A stretch of DNA of 35,559 bases, from positions 1 through 35,559 of the forward strand of contig DATGHU010000037.1 in assembly GCA_035307765.1 (NCBI GenBank), in the 5' to 3' direction. Made by a program: the position numbers and the translations under genes. The DNA comes from a bacterium. GTDB taxonomy: Bacteria > Sysuimicrobiota > Sysuimicrobiia > Sysuimicrobiales > Segetimicrobiaceae. The notes under the pieces were generated by a model. It saw nothing but the letters and a program-made list of their open reading frames with translations. It made no database searches and was not told the origin of the DNA. Shown here piece by piece: positions 24,707 to 32,679 of the stretch; the first letter of the stretch is position 1; each line of letters opens with the position of its first letter.

Positions 24707-26932
24707 ATGGCCGTCGAGCAGACGACGCGATCCGTCGATCCTTTCGCCGCCGCCGGGCTCACCGCCGCCGAGTTCGAAGAGATCTGCCGCCGACTCGCCC
24801 GGTCGCCGAATCAGGTCGAGCTGGCGATGTTCGGCGTGATGTGGAGCGAGCACTGCGCCTACAAGCACTCCAAGCTCGCCCTGAAACGCCTGCCCACGAC
24901 CGGCGGTCAGGTGCTCCGCGGCCCGGGCGAGAACGCCGGCGCGGTGCTGGTGGGGGATGGCTGGGCGGCGGTCTTCAAGATGGAGAGCCATAACCACCCC
25001 AGCGCGGTGGCCCCCTTCCACGGGGCGGCGACGGGGGTGGGGGGGATCATCCGCGACATCCTGGCGATGGGCGCTCGCCCCATCGCGCTGCTGGACTCGC
25101 TTCGCTTCGGCCCCCCCGAGGCGCCGGGGGTGCGCCCGATCCTGGACGGCGTGGTGGCGGGGATCGCGGCGTACGGGAACAGCATCGGGGTGCCCACGGT
25201 CGGCGGGGAGCTCTCCTTCGCCCCGTGCTATCGGTCCAACCCGCTCGTCAACGTGGCCTGCCTCGGGATCGCCCGCGCCGATCGGCTGGCCACCGCGCGC
25301 GCGGCCGGGCCGGGGAACCCCGTCGTCTATCTCGGGGCGCGCACCGGCCGCGATGGGATCCACGGCGCGTCCTTCGCCTCCGCGGAGCTGGGCGGAGATC
25401 CCCGCGACCGGTCGGCCGTGCAGATGGGGGATCCGTTCACCGGAAAGCTCCTCATCGAGGCGAGCCTGGATGCGCTGGCCACCGGCGCGGTGGTGGCGAT
25501 CCAGGACATGGGCGCGGCGGGGCTGACCTGCGCGGTGTCCGAGATGTCCTCGCGCGGCGGGGTGGGGATGGAGATCGATCTCAGCCTGGTGCCCCGGCGC
25601 GAGGAGGGGATGACGCCCGAGGAGGTGCTGCTCAGCGAGTCGCAGGAGCGGATGCTGCTGGTCGTCCAGGACGGGCGCGAGGACGAGGTGCTCCGGATCG
25701 GACGGCGGTGGGGGCTCCAGGCCGTGGTAATCGGCCGGGTGATCGGCGCGTCCCGGGTTCTTCTTCGCGAGGGCGATGCGGCCGTCGCCTCGCTGGATCC
25801 GCGCATCCTCACCGAGGCGCCGGTCTACGCCCCGCCGTCCCGGGAGCCGGCGTATCTGGCGGAGGTCCGCCGTGTCGATCCGTCGACGTTTCCCGTGGCG
25901 CCTCCCCACCCGACGCTCCTGGCGCTGCTCGCCGCTCCCAACGTCGCGGACACCCGCTGGGTGTTCCGGCAGTACGACCACATGGTGCAGACCAATACGG
26001 TGGTGCCGCCGGGGGCGGACGCGGCCGTGCTGCGCCTCAAGGACGCCTGCCCGCGCGGGCTCGCCCTCACCGCGGACGGCAACGGCCGGTACGGGCATCT
26101 CGACCCCCACCTCGGCGGCATGCTGGCCGTGCTCGAGGCCGCCCAGAACGTCGCCTGCGTCGGCGGGACGCCGGCGGCGGTGACCGACTGTCTCAACTTC
26201 GCCAATCCCGAGCGGCCGGAGGTGGTGTGGATGTTTCGCGAAGCGGTCGAGGGGATCGCCGGGGCGTGTGAGGCGCTGGGGATCCCGGTCGTGGGCGGGA
26301 ACGTCAGCTTCTACAACGAGGCAGACGGCGCCATCTTCCCCACCCCGATCATCGCGATGGTGGGCCTGCTCGAGGACGTCCGGCGCCACGCCACCCCGGG
26401 GTGGAAGCGCGAGGGGGACCTGATCGTGCTGCTGGGCGACGGCATCCCACAGCTGGAAGGGAGCGAGTACCTGGCCACGGTTCATGGGGTGGAGGCGGGA
26501 CGGCTGCGACACCCCGACCTCCCCGGGGTGGCGCGCCTGATCCAGTGCACGCGCGAGGCGGTGGCGCGCGGGCTCGTCTCCTCCGCGCACGATTGCGCGG
26601 GGGGAGGGATGGCGGTGGCGCTGGCGGAGTGCTGCATCGCCGGCGGCCTCGGCGCGGCGGTCGCGCTGCCGGTCGAGCGCGGCCAGCGGTCGGACGTGGC
26701 GCTGTTCGGCGAAGGCGTCGGTCGGATCCTCGTGTCGACCCAACCGTCGCATCTCACGGACCTCGTGCACCTGGCGGGGCGACTGGCGGTGTTCGTTCGG
26801 GTGCTGGGCTCCGTCGGCGGCGCGCGCCTGATCATCGGCGCCGACGGCGATCCCGCCCGGGGCCCGTGGATCGATGCGGGTGTCGAGGGGCTGGCCCGCG
26901 CCTGGCGGGGCAGGGAAGGGGGGGCGCGATGA
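24707..26932 (+). CDS. purL: FGAM synthetase subunit PurL (small type)
   Basis: 741 aa, the small PurL that needs PurS and PurQ, not the ~1300 aa proteobacterial form. Makes FGAM from FGAR, ATP and ammonia (step 4). WSEHCAYKHSK, KMESHNHPSAV with ATGVGGIIRD, and the second-half VSFYNEADG loop identify it. Start ATG 24707 lies two bases after the purQ stop; GTG 24701 (GTGA overlap) is equally in frame and cannot be excluded. Overlaps purF by ATGA. Confidence 0.97.
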   Translation: MAVEQTTRSVDPFAAAGLTAAEFEEICRRLARSPNQVELAMFGVMWSEHCAYKHSKLALKRLPTTGGQVLRGPGENAGAVLVGDGWAAVFKMESHNHPSAVAPFHGAATGVGGIIRDILAMGARPIALLDSLRFGPPEAPGVRPILDGVVAGIAAYGNSIGVPTVGGELSFAPCYRSNPLVNVACLGIARADRLATARAAGPGNPVVYLGARTGRDGIHGASFASAELGGDPRDRSAVQMGDPFTGKLLIEASLDALATGAVVAIQDMGAAGLTCAVSEMSSRGGVGMEIDLSLVPRREEGMTPEEVLLSESQERMLLVVQDGREDEVLRIGRRWGLQAVVIGRVIGASRVLLREGDAAVASLDPRILTEAPVYAPPSREPAYLAEVRRVDPSTFPVAPPHPTLLALLAAPNVADTRWVFRQYDHMVQTNTVVPPGADAAVLRLKDACPRGLALTADGNGRYGHLDPHLGGMLAVLEAAQNVACVGGTPAAVTDCLNFANPERPEVVWMFREAVEGIAGACEALGIPVVGGNVSFYNEADGAIFPTPIIAMVGLLEDVRRHATPGWKREGDLIVLLGDGIPQLEGSEYLATVHGVEAGRLRHPDLPGVARLIQCTREAVARGLVSSAHDCAGGGMAVALAECCIAGGLGAAVALPVERGQRSDVALFGEGVGRILVSTQPSHLTDLVHLAGRLAVFVRVLGSVGGARLIIGADGDPARGPWIDAGVEGLARAWRGREGGAR

Positions 26933-28398
26933 GGCGCTCGACCCGCGGCCCCCGCTCCGACCGATCCGCTCCCGCTCCGCTCGGTCCGGGCGGGGACAAG
27001 CTGCGCGAGGAGTGCGGGGTCTTCGGCATCCGCACCGAGGGTGCCGGTGCCGCGCCCTTCGTGCACCTCGGGCTGTACGCGCTTCAGCACCGGGGGCAGG
27101 AGAGCGCCGGCATCGCCACGCACGACGGCGCGCGCACGCACCTCGTCAAGCACATGGGGCTCGTCGCCCAGGTCTTTACCCCCGAACGCCTGGCGACGCT
27201 GCTCGGGCCCACCGGGATCGGGCACGTGCGCTATTCGACGATGGGCTCGGCCTCGCTGGAGAACGCCCAGCCGTTCCTGGAGCAGAGCCCGTGGGGGGTG
27301 CTCGCGCTCGCCCACAACGGCAACCTGGTCAACGCCCCGCTGATCCGACAGGATCTCGAGGCCGCCGGGCACTGCTTCCGCGCCACCTCCGACACGGAGG
27401 TGATCACGAAGCTGATCGCCACGTCCCGCGCCGAGACGCTGGAGGAGGCGATCGCGGGCTGCATGCGCCGGATCAGCGGCGCCTACACGGTCGTGGGGAT
27501 GGTGGGGGACGTGCTCGTCGCGTTCCGCGACGCGAACGGCATCCGCCCGCTCGCGCTGGGGCGGCTCGGCGGCGCCGCGGTGTTCGCGTCGGAGAGCTGC
27601 GCGTTCGATCAGATCGGCGGCGAGTACGTGCGCGAGGTCGGGCCGGGAGAGCTGGTGGTCGCGGACGCCGCGGGCGTCCGGTCGATCCAGGTGCTGCCGG
27701 TCGCCCGCCGGGCGTCCTGCGTCTTCGAATACATCTATTTCGCGCGCCCGGACACGGTGCTGGAGCACCAGAACGTCCACCAGGTCCGCCGGCGGATGGG
27801 GCGCCTGCTGGCGCGCGAGTATCCGGTCGAAGCCGACGCGGTGATCGCGGTCCCCGACTCCGGGACCTCCGCGGCGATGGGGTACGCCGATGCGAGCGGC
27901 ATCCCGTGCGAGGTGGGGTTGATCAAGAACCGGTACGTCGGGCGGACCTTCATCCAGCCCGATCAGGTATCGCGCGATTTCGGGGTGCGGGTCAAGCTCA
28001 ACCCCATCCGCGACGTCATCGCCGGACAGCGCATCGTGCTGGTCGACGACTCGATCGTCCGGGGCACGACCAGCCGGCAGATCGTCCGCATGCTGCGGCA
28101 CACCGGCGCCCGAGAGGTCCACGTGCGCATCTCCTCGCCCCCGATCCTCAACGCCTGCTATTACGGGATCGATACGAGCAGCCGCGGGGAGCTGGTCGCC
28201 TCCCGGTTGTCGGTGGAGGAGATCCGGACCTCGATCGAGGCCGACAGCCTCGGGTACCTGAGCCTCGCCGGGCTCGTCGAGGCGCTGGCGCTGCCGGAGC
28301 GGGCGTTGTGCCTCGCGTGTCTGAACGGCCGGTACCCCACCGAAACCCCCACCGAGGCCATGGCCGGCCGCTATGCGCTTGAGGCGAGGCGGACGTAG
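26929..28398 (+). CDS. purF: amidophosphoribosyltransferase PurF ([4Fe-4S] type)
   Basis: 489 aa. Committed step: PRPP + glutamine to phosphoribosylamine. A 28-residue propeptide precedes the nucleophile C29 in EECGVFGI, so self-cleavage is expected. Cysteines 264, 410, 461 and 464 become 236, 382, 433 and 436 after cleavage; the first two coincide with B. subtilis PurF iron-sulfur ligands (236, 382) and the last pair (CLAC) fits 437/440. The PRPP motif is VLVDDSIVRGTTS. A [4Fe-4S] enzyme is thus predicted, oxygen-sensitive in Bacillus. The start overlaps purL by ATGA. Confidence 0.97.
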   Translation: MRRSTRGPRSDRSAPAPLGPGGDKLREECGVFGIRTEGAGAAPFVHLGLYALQHRGQESAGIATHDGARTHLVKHMGLVAQVFTPERLATLLGPTGIGHVRYSTMGSASLENAQPFLEQSPWGVLALAHNGNLVNAPLIRQDLEAAGHCFRATSDTEVITKLIATSRAETLEEAIAGCMRRISGAYTVVGMVGDVLVAFRDANGIRPLALGRLGGAAVFASESCAFDQIGGEYVREVGPGELVVADAAGVRSIQVLPVARRASCVFEYIYFARPDTVLEHQNVHQVRRRMGRLLAREYPVEADAVIAVPDSGTSAAMGYADASGIPCEVGLIKNRYVGRTFIQPDQVSRDFGVRVKLNPIRDVIAGQRIVLVDDSIVRGTTSRQIVRMLRHTGAREVHVRISSPPILNACYYGIDTSSRGELVASRLSVEEIRTSIEADSLGYLSLAGLVEALALPERALCLACLNGRYPTETPTEAMAGRYALEARRT

Positions 28399-28407
28399 AG
28401 CGGGCGC

Positions 28408-29463
28408 ATGCGCCGTCCGCGCGCGTCTCCGCTGACCTACCGCCGGGCCGGGGTGGATCGCGACGCCAAAGACGCGATCCTGGCGGAGGCCATCTCCCGG
28501 ATCCGGTCGACCCACGGGAGTGAGACGCTGGGGGTGGGCGATACGTTCGGCGGGCTCTTCCGCCTGAGCGGGTACCGGTACCCGGTGCTGGTCAGCTCGA
28601 TCGACGGGGTCGGGACGAAAGTCCGGGTGGCCGAGGTCATCAACCGCTGGCAGGTCGTGGGGGGCGACATCGTCGCGCACGGCGCGAACGACGTCCTGTG
28701 CCAGGGGGCGACACCGCTCTTCATGCTCGACTACATCGCCGCCGCATCGCTCCGCCCGGGGGTCGTGACCGCGATCATCGACGGGATGGCGCAGGCCTGC
28801 CGCGAGCAGGGGATCGCCCTGATCGGCGGCGAGACCGCGGAGATGCCCGGCGTCTACGCGCCGGGAGGGAGCGATGTCGTCGGGTGCACGGTGGGCGTCG
28901 TGGAGCGCGACCGGATGATCACGGGCGATGCGATCCGGCCGGGGGACGCGATCGTCGGGCTGGCGAGCAACGGGCTGCACACCAACGGGTACTCGCTGGC
29001 GCGGGCCGCGCTGCTCCCAACGGGCCGCGCCGCCGCCCGTCGGGCGCTCGACCGGCGGCCGGGGGGGCTTGCGGAATCGCTTGCCGACGCGCTGCTCCGG
29101 CCTCACCGACCGTACGCGCGGGCGGTGCTGGCGCTGCGTGAGCGGACCGAGATCCACGGGATCGCGCACATCACCGGCGGCGGCCTCGCGGGCAACCTCG
29201 TCCGGATTCTGCCGCAGGGGTGCCGGGCGACGATCGTCCGCGGCCGCTGGTCCGTGCCGCCGATCTTCCCGCTCATCCAGCGGCGGGGCCGTGTCGACGA
29301 TGCCGAGATGTTCCGCACCTTCAATATGGGGTTGGGCATGCTCCTGGTCGTCCCCGGGGCGATGGGGGATGCGGCGGCGGCACACCTCGACCGTCTGGGG
29401 GAGCGGGCGTCGGTCGTGGGCGGCATCGCCGCGGGGCCGCGGGGGGTCGCGATCGGTGGCTGA
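28408..29463 (+). CDS. purM: phosphoribosylformylglycinamidine cyclo-ligase PurM
   Basis: 351 aa. ATP-dependent closure of FGAM to AIR (step 5), same fold as PurL. YRRAGVDRDAK, SSIDGVGTKV, HGANDVLCQGA, IGGETAEMPG and SNGLHTNGYSLAR are diagnostic, and FNMGLGMLLVV lies near the end. The first ten residues (MRRPRASPLT) are an unusual basic extension; the start ATG 28408 lies nine bases after purF and has only a weak ribosome site. Overlaps purN by eight bases. Confidence 0.96.
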   Translation: MRRPRASPLTYRRAGVDRDAKDAILAEAISRIRSTHGSETLGVGDTFGGLFRLSGYRYPVLVSSIDGVGTKVRVAEVINRWQVVGGDIVAHGANDVLCQGATPLFMLDYIAAASLRPGVVTAIIDGMAQACREQGIALIGGETAEMPGVYAPGGSDVVGCTVGVVERDRMITGDAIRPGDAIVGLASNGLHTNGYSLARAALLPTGRAAARRALDRRPGGLAESLADALLRPHRPYARAVLALRERTEIHGIAHITGGGLAGNLVRILPQGCRATIVRGRWSVPPIFPLIQRRGRVDDAEMFRTFNMGLGMLLVVPGAMGDAAAAHLDRLGERASVVGGIAAGPRGVAIGG

Positions 29464-30118
29464 GCCGCTCCGGGTGGGGGTCCTCGCCTCGGGCTCGGGC
29501 TCGAACCTGCAGGCGATCATCGATGCGTGCCGGGACGGTGCGGTCCCCGCCCGGGTCGTGGTGGCGATCAGCAACGTGCCGTCGGCGTTCGCGCTGGAGC
29601 GGGCCCGCCGGTGCGGCATCCCGGCGTACGCCGTCGATCACACCGGTTACCCCTCCATCGATCGGTTTGAGTCGGCCGTGCGGGAGATCCTCGAGGCTCA
29701 TCGGGTCGGATTGGTCTGCCTCGCCGGATTCCTGCGCATCCTTTCGCCCCGCTTCGTGGGGGCGTTCGCCGGCCGCATTGTGAACATCCACCCGGCCCTG
29801 CTGCCGGCGTTTGGGGGGAAGGGGATGTACGGGGAGCGGGTCCACCGGGCGGTCCTCGCCTCCGGCGCGCGGGTGAGCGGGTGCACGGTGCATTTCGTGA
29901 CCGCGGTGCCGGATGGGGGCCCGATCGTCGCGCAGGCCACCGTTCCCGTCGAGGAGGGGGACACGCCGGCGACGCTCGCGGCCCGGGTCGCCGGCGCGGA
30001 GCACCGATTGTACCCGGATGCCGTGCGGCTGTTTGCCGAGGGCCGGCTCCGGCTGGATGGCGACCGCGTGCGGGTCGGGCCTCCCACCGGACCCGGGCTG
30101 GTCCCGGAGGGACGATGA
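29456..30118 (+). CDS. purN: GAR transformylase PurN (folate-dependent)
   Basis: 220 aa. Transfers formyl from 10-formyl-THF to GAR (step 3). GVLASGSGSNLQAIIDAC binds the substrate phosphate; NIHPALLP carries the catalytic Asn and His; the catalytic Asp is in DGGPIVAQ. The loop after the catalytic motif reads AFGGKGMYGERVH, a known variant of FPGxxAxxQA. GTG start at 29456 lies inside the purM end. Overlaps purH by ATGA. The C-terminus extends about 15 residues beyond typical PurN. Confidence 0.96.
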   Translation: MAEPLRVGVLASGSGSNLQAIIDACRDGAVPARVVVAISNVPSAFALERARRCGIPAYAVDHTGYPSIDRFESAVREILEAHRVGLVCLAGFLRILSPRFVGAFAGRIVNIHPALLPAFGGKGMYGERVHRAVLASGARVSGCTVHFVTAVPDGGPIVAQATVPVEEGDTPATLAARVAGAEHRLYPDAVRLFAEGRLRLDGDRVRVGPPTGPGLVPEGR

Positions 30119-31668
30119 AGATCGCGCGAGCACTGCTCAGTGTCTGGGACAAGACGGGGGTCGTCGAGTTTGCGCGCGGGCTAACCGGCTTCGGCGTCGA
30201 GATCCTCTCCACCGGGGGCACGGCGACGGCGCTGCGCGGCGCCGGCGTCCCCGTGGTCGATCTGAGCGAGGTGACCGGATCGCCGGAGATTCTGGGGGGA
30301 CGGGTGAAGACGCTTCACCCGGCGGTGCACGGCGGGCTGCTGGCCGTTCGGGATGATCCCGCGCACATGGCGGAGTTGGACCGCCACGGGATCCGGCCGA
30401 TCGACCTCGTGGCGGTGACGCTGTACCCGTTCGAGGCGGCGGTGGCGGGGGGGGCGGGTCTTGCGGCGGCGATCGAGCAGATCGACATCGGCGGCGTGAC
30501 CCTCCTCCGAGCGGCGGCGAAGAACTTCGCCGGGGTGGTCGCCCTGAGCCGCCCCGCGCAGTACGCCGAGGTGCTGGCCGAACTCCGCGAGACGCGGACC
30601 GTGGGGCCCGAGACCCGTCTGCGGTTCGCCCGTGAGGCGTTCGCCCGAACGAGCGGATACGACGCGGCAATCGCCCGCTACCTGGGAGGGGAACCGTTTC
30701 CCGCGCAACTGCTCCTCGACTTCGAAAAGGTCCAGGACCTGCGCTACGGGGAAAACCCGCATCAGCGCGGTGCGTTTTACCGGGAGCCGGGATCGGTCGG
30801 CCCGTCGGTGGCGGCGGCGGTCCAGCTGTCCGGGAAGGCCCTTTCCTACAACAACATCTACGACCTCGACACCGCCCTCGAGATCGTGCGGGAGTTTGGC
30901 GACCCGGCGGCGGTGATCGTGAAGCACGCGATCCCCTGCGGGGTCGGCACCGGGGAGACGGTGCACGAGGCCTACCTGCGCGCGCGGGAGGGAGACCCAG
31001 TGTCCGCGTTCGGGGGCATCGTCGCCGTCAACCGCCCCGTCGATCGGGCGACCGCCGAGGCGCTGGCTGAAACGTTCTTGGAAGCGGTGATCGCTCCGGG
31101 GTTCGCGGAGGACGGCCGCGCCGTTCTCGCCGCGAAGAAAAACCTGCGGCTGATGGATACCGGGCCGTTCGTCCCGCGGCCGCCGGCTTCGGGCGGAGGG
31201 GGCGAGGCGTTTCCGATGGATCTCCGCCGCGTCCGGGGCGGCCTCCTCGTGCAGGAGCGGGACAGCGTGGACCTGATTGAAGAGACCCTCCGGGTCGTCA
31301 CCTCCCGGGCGCCGACGGCGCGCGAGTGGATCGACCTCCGGTTTGCCTGGACGGTCTGCCGGTACGTGCGCTCGAACGCGATCGTCCTGGCGCGCGACCG
31401 CCAGGTGGTCGGCATCGGGGCCGGGCAGGTGAACCGCGTGGAGCCCGTCCGCTTGGCGGCGCGCCAGGCCGGCCCGCGGGCCCGCGGCGCCGCCATGGCC
31501 TCGGAGGCGTTCTTCCCGTTCCCGGACGCGGTGGAGGAAGCGATCAAAGCCGGGGTCACCGCCGTGATTCACCCGGGGGGATCGATACGGGACGCCGCGG
31601 TCGTCGCCGCCGCCGAGGCGGCCGGGATGGCGATGGTCACCACGGGCGTCCGACACTTCCGGCATTGA
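30115..31668 (+). CDS. purH: bifunctional AICAR transformylase/IMP cyclohydrolase PurH
   Basis: 517 aa. Last two steps to IMP. The N-terminal cyclohydrolase (MGS-like) domain covers about 1-195, with SVWDKTG, STGGTA and RVKTLHP. The transformylase domain follows with [31 protein letters not shown] and [11 protein letters not shown], then [10 protein letters not shown] and HPGGSIRD near the end. Length matches the family. ATG 30115 with GGAGG four bases upstream overlaps purN by ATGA. It is the last gene of the operon. Confidence 0.97.
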   Translation: MKIARALLSVWDKTGVVEFARGLTGFGVEILSTGGTATALRGAGVPVVDLSEVTGSPEILGGRVKTLHPAVHGGLLAVRDDPAHMAELDRHGIRPIDLVAVTLYPFEAAVAGGAGLAAAIEQIDIGGVTLLRAAAKNFAGVVALSRPAQYAEVLAELRETRTVGPETRLRFAREAFARTSGYDAAIARYLGGEPFPAQLLLDFEKVQDLRYGENPHQRGAFYREPGSVGPSVAAAVQLSGKALSYNNIYDLDTALEIVREFGDPAAVIVKHAIPCGVGTGETVHEAYLRAREGDPVSAFGGIVAVNRPVDRATAEALAETFLEAVIAPGFAEDGRAVLAAKKNLRLMDTGPFVPRPPASGGGGEAFPMDLRRVRGGLLVQERDSVDLIEETLRVVTSRAPTAREWIDLRFAWTVCRYVRSNAIVLARDRQVVGIGAGQVNRVEPVRLAARQAGPRARGAAMASEAFFPFPDAVEEAIKAGVTAVIHPGGSIRDAAVVAAAEAAGMAMVTTGVRHFRH

Positions 31669-31711
31669 TCGCGGGCAGCGCGACCCGGCTAAAGGGGGGC
31701 CCCCGGGCTGT

Positions 31712-31739
31712 TTGACTTTCCTATAAATAAGGGTATAAT
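31712..31739 (+). promoter_or_regulatory. strong promoter-like sequence downstream of purH
   Basis: -35 TTGACT (31712-31717), 16-base spacer, perfect -10 TATAAT (31734-31739), in an AT-rich island within very GC-rich DNA. It reads rightward, yet the next gene on that strand is almost 1 kb away and the next gene (DUF92) is on the other strand. Confidence 0.6.
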
Positions 31740-31745
31740 AGCAAG

Positions 31746-31818
31746 TAGCAGAAGCTGACCAGGCGAGTCCAATGGGGCAATGCTGCCGATTCTCGAAAGA
31801 GGTCGGCTTTGATATTTT
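31746..31818 (+). ncRNA. candidate small RNA of about 70 nt
   Basis: Bounded by the promoter-like sequence ending at 31739 and the terminator-like hairpin ending near 31818. It lies entirely in the spacer between purH and the 3' end of the DUF92 gene. A short frame of 18 codons (ATG 31772 to TAA 31828, MGQCCRFSKEVGFDIFQA) runs through it but has no good ribosome site. No RNA family is recognised. The alternative is that the hairpin simply ends the purine operon and the promoter match is chance. Confidence 0.35.
31785..31818 (+). terminator. intrinsic terminator with GAAA tetraloop
   Basis: GCCGA-TTCTC pairs with GAG-G-TCGGC (31785-31794 with 31799-31807) around a GAAA loop, with one bulged T and one T-G pair. 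TTTGATATTTT follows. On the minus strand no T-run follows, so it serves rightward transcription: the candidate small RNA, purH read-through, or both. Confidence 0.65.
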
Positions 31819-31824
31819 CCAGGC

Positions 31825-32541
31825 CTAATGCATCAGGACCACCACCACCCCCGCCCCCCACGCGGTGGCCAGCAGATTCACCGCTGAGTTGTCCACCCAG
31901 CGGCACCGACCCTCGATCGTGGCCCCCAAGAGGCTGTCCAGCATCGCACCGGAGAATCCCGCTACCAGGGTCGGCAGCCCGCCGCCGCGGCCCGGGCCGG
32001 CGGGGGCGAGGATCGCCGCGGCGGCGCAGATCAGTAGGGCGCCGGCCAAGGCGCCCGCGGTTCCGACCGGGGTAATGCCGCCCGACACCCCGTGGGGGAC
32101 GGGACGACCCGTCGTGATCAGGTGCGGCTTGGTGCGGCTCCAGCGGCCGACTTCCGTCGCCCATGTGTCCGCGGCGGCCGCGGCGATCGCCCCGGCCGCC
32201 GCGCTGAACGCCAGCGGCCAACCCCACAGCGCGTGGACCCCGGCGGCGAGCGTCGCGACGCCGCCGTTGGCGATGACCTGATCCCACCGCCGGCCGTTGA
32301 GATCGGACGACGGCCGCGCGACTCCGATCCCCTTCGGTTCCCAGCGGGTGAGGAGCGAAGACGTCGCGGAGAAGATTCCCACCAGGACCAGCCACCGCCA
32401 TCCCCCGCCGACGAAGAGCACCGTCCCCACCACGAGGGTCGCCCATGCCCCCGATGAGGTCAGCACCTTGAAGCGGGCGGCGGGGAGTGCGGCGGCGGCG
32501 CTCAGGGCCAGTCCAATGGCGATGGTGAGGGTCGTGGGCAT
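31825..32541 (-). CDS. DUF92 family integral membrane protein
   Basis: 238 aa with about six hydrophobic segments. DUF92 hallmarks are DTWATEVGRWSRTKPHLITTG and SGGITPVGTAGALAGA. The plant relative VTE6 is a phytyl-phosphate kinase, and a prenyl/phytyl-phosphate kinase-like role has been suggested for the wider family, but the bacterial function is not known to me. Start ATG 32541 opens directly onto the first membrane segment; no ribosome site is seen. Convergent with the purine operon and divergent from the repair genes. Confidence 0.85.
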   Translation of the reverse strand: MPTTLTIAIGLALSAAAALPAARFKVLTSSGAWATLVVGTVLFVGGGWRWLVLVGIFSATSSLLTRWEPKGIGVARPSSDLNGRRWDQVIANGGVATLAAGVHALWGWPLAFSAAAGAIAAAAADTWATEVGRWSRTKPHLITTGRPVPHGVSGGITPVGTAGALAGALLICAAAAILAPAGPGRGGGLPTLVAGFSGAMLDSLLGATIEGRCRWVDNSAVNLLATAWGAGVVVVLMH

Positions 32542-32667
32542 CGGTGTCGTGGTTCGGGACCGAGGGCGGAGCTCCTTGGCCGCGGGGCTGCGGATCGACG
32601 GTGTGGGGGCCGTCCCGTCTTGATGATCATGTCCGAAAACGGCGAGCCCGTCGACCGATGCGTGGAC

Positions 32668-32673
32668 TATAAT
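32668..32673 (+). promoter_or_regulatory. -10 box of the adaA-alkA gene, leaderless geometry
   Basis: Perfect TATAAT followed by exactly six bases and then GTG 32680, the in-frame start of the Ada domain. The same -10/N6/GTG arrangement is seen at the Lrp-type gene. No clear -35 is visible, as often in leaderless promoters or activator-dependent ones such as Ada-controlled genes. Confidence 0.6.
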
Positions 32674-32679
32674 GGGGTC

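Noticed and set aside
26482-29619. Very long open frame on the minus strand (over 1000 codons) across purL, purF and purM
   Set aside because: It mirrors the high GC third-position bias of real genes on the plus strand; its translation is rich in R, P, H, D and shows no family motif. The same applies to the other long minus-strand frames across the pur, groEL and ligase genes.
31684-31707. Hairpin CCCGG/CCGGG around a G6C5 stretch just after purH as terminator
   Set aside because: The G and C runs leave almost no loop, and the following bases are not T-rich. The GAAA-loop hairpin at 31785 is a better terminator.
32666-32671. TATAGT on the minus strand as -10 for the DUF92 gene
   Set aside because: It is simply the reverse of the TATAAT used by adaA-alkA, has no -35, and would give a leader of about 118 bases.
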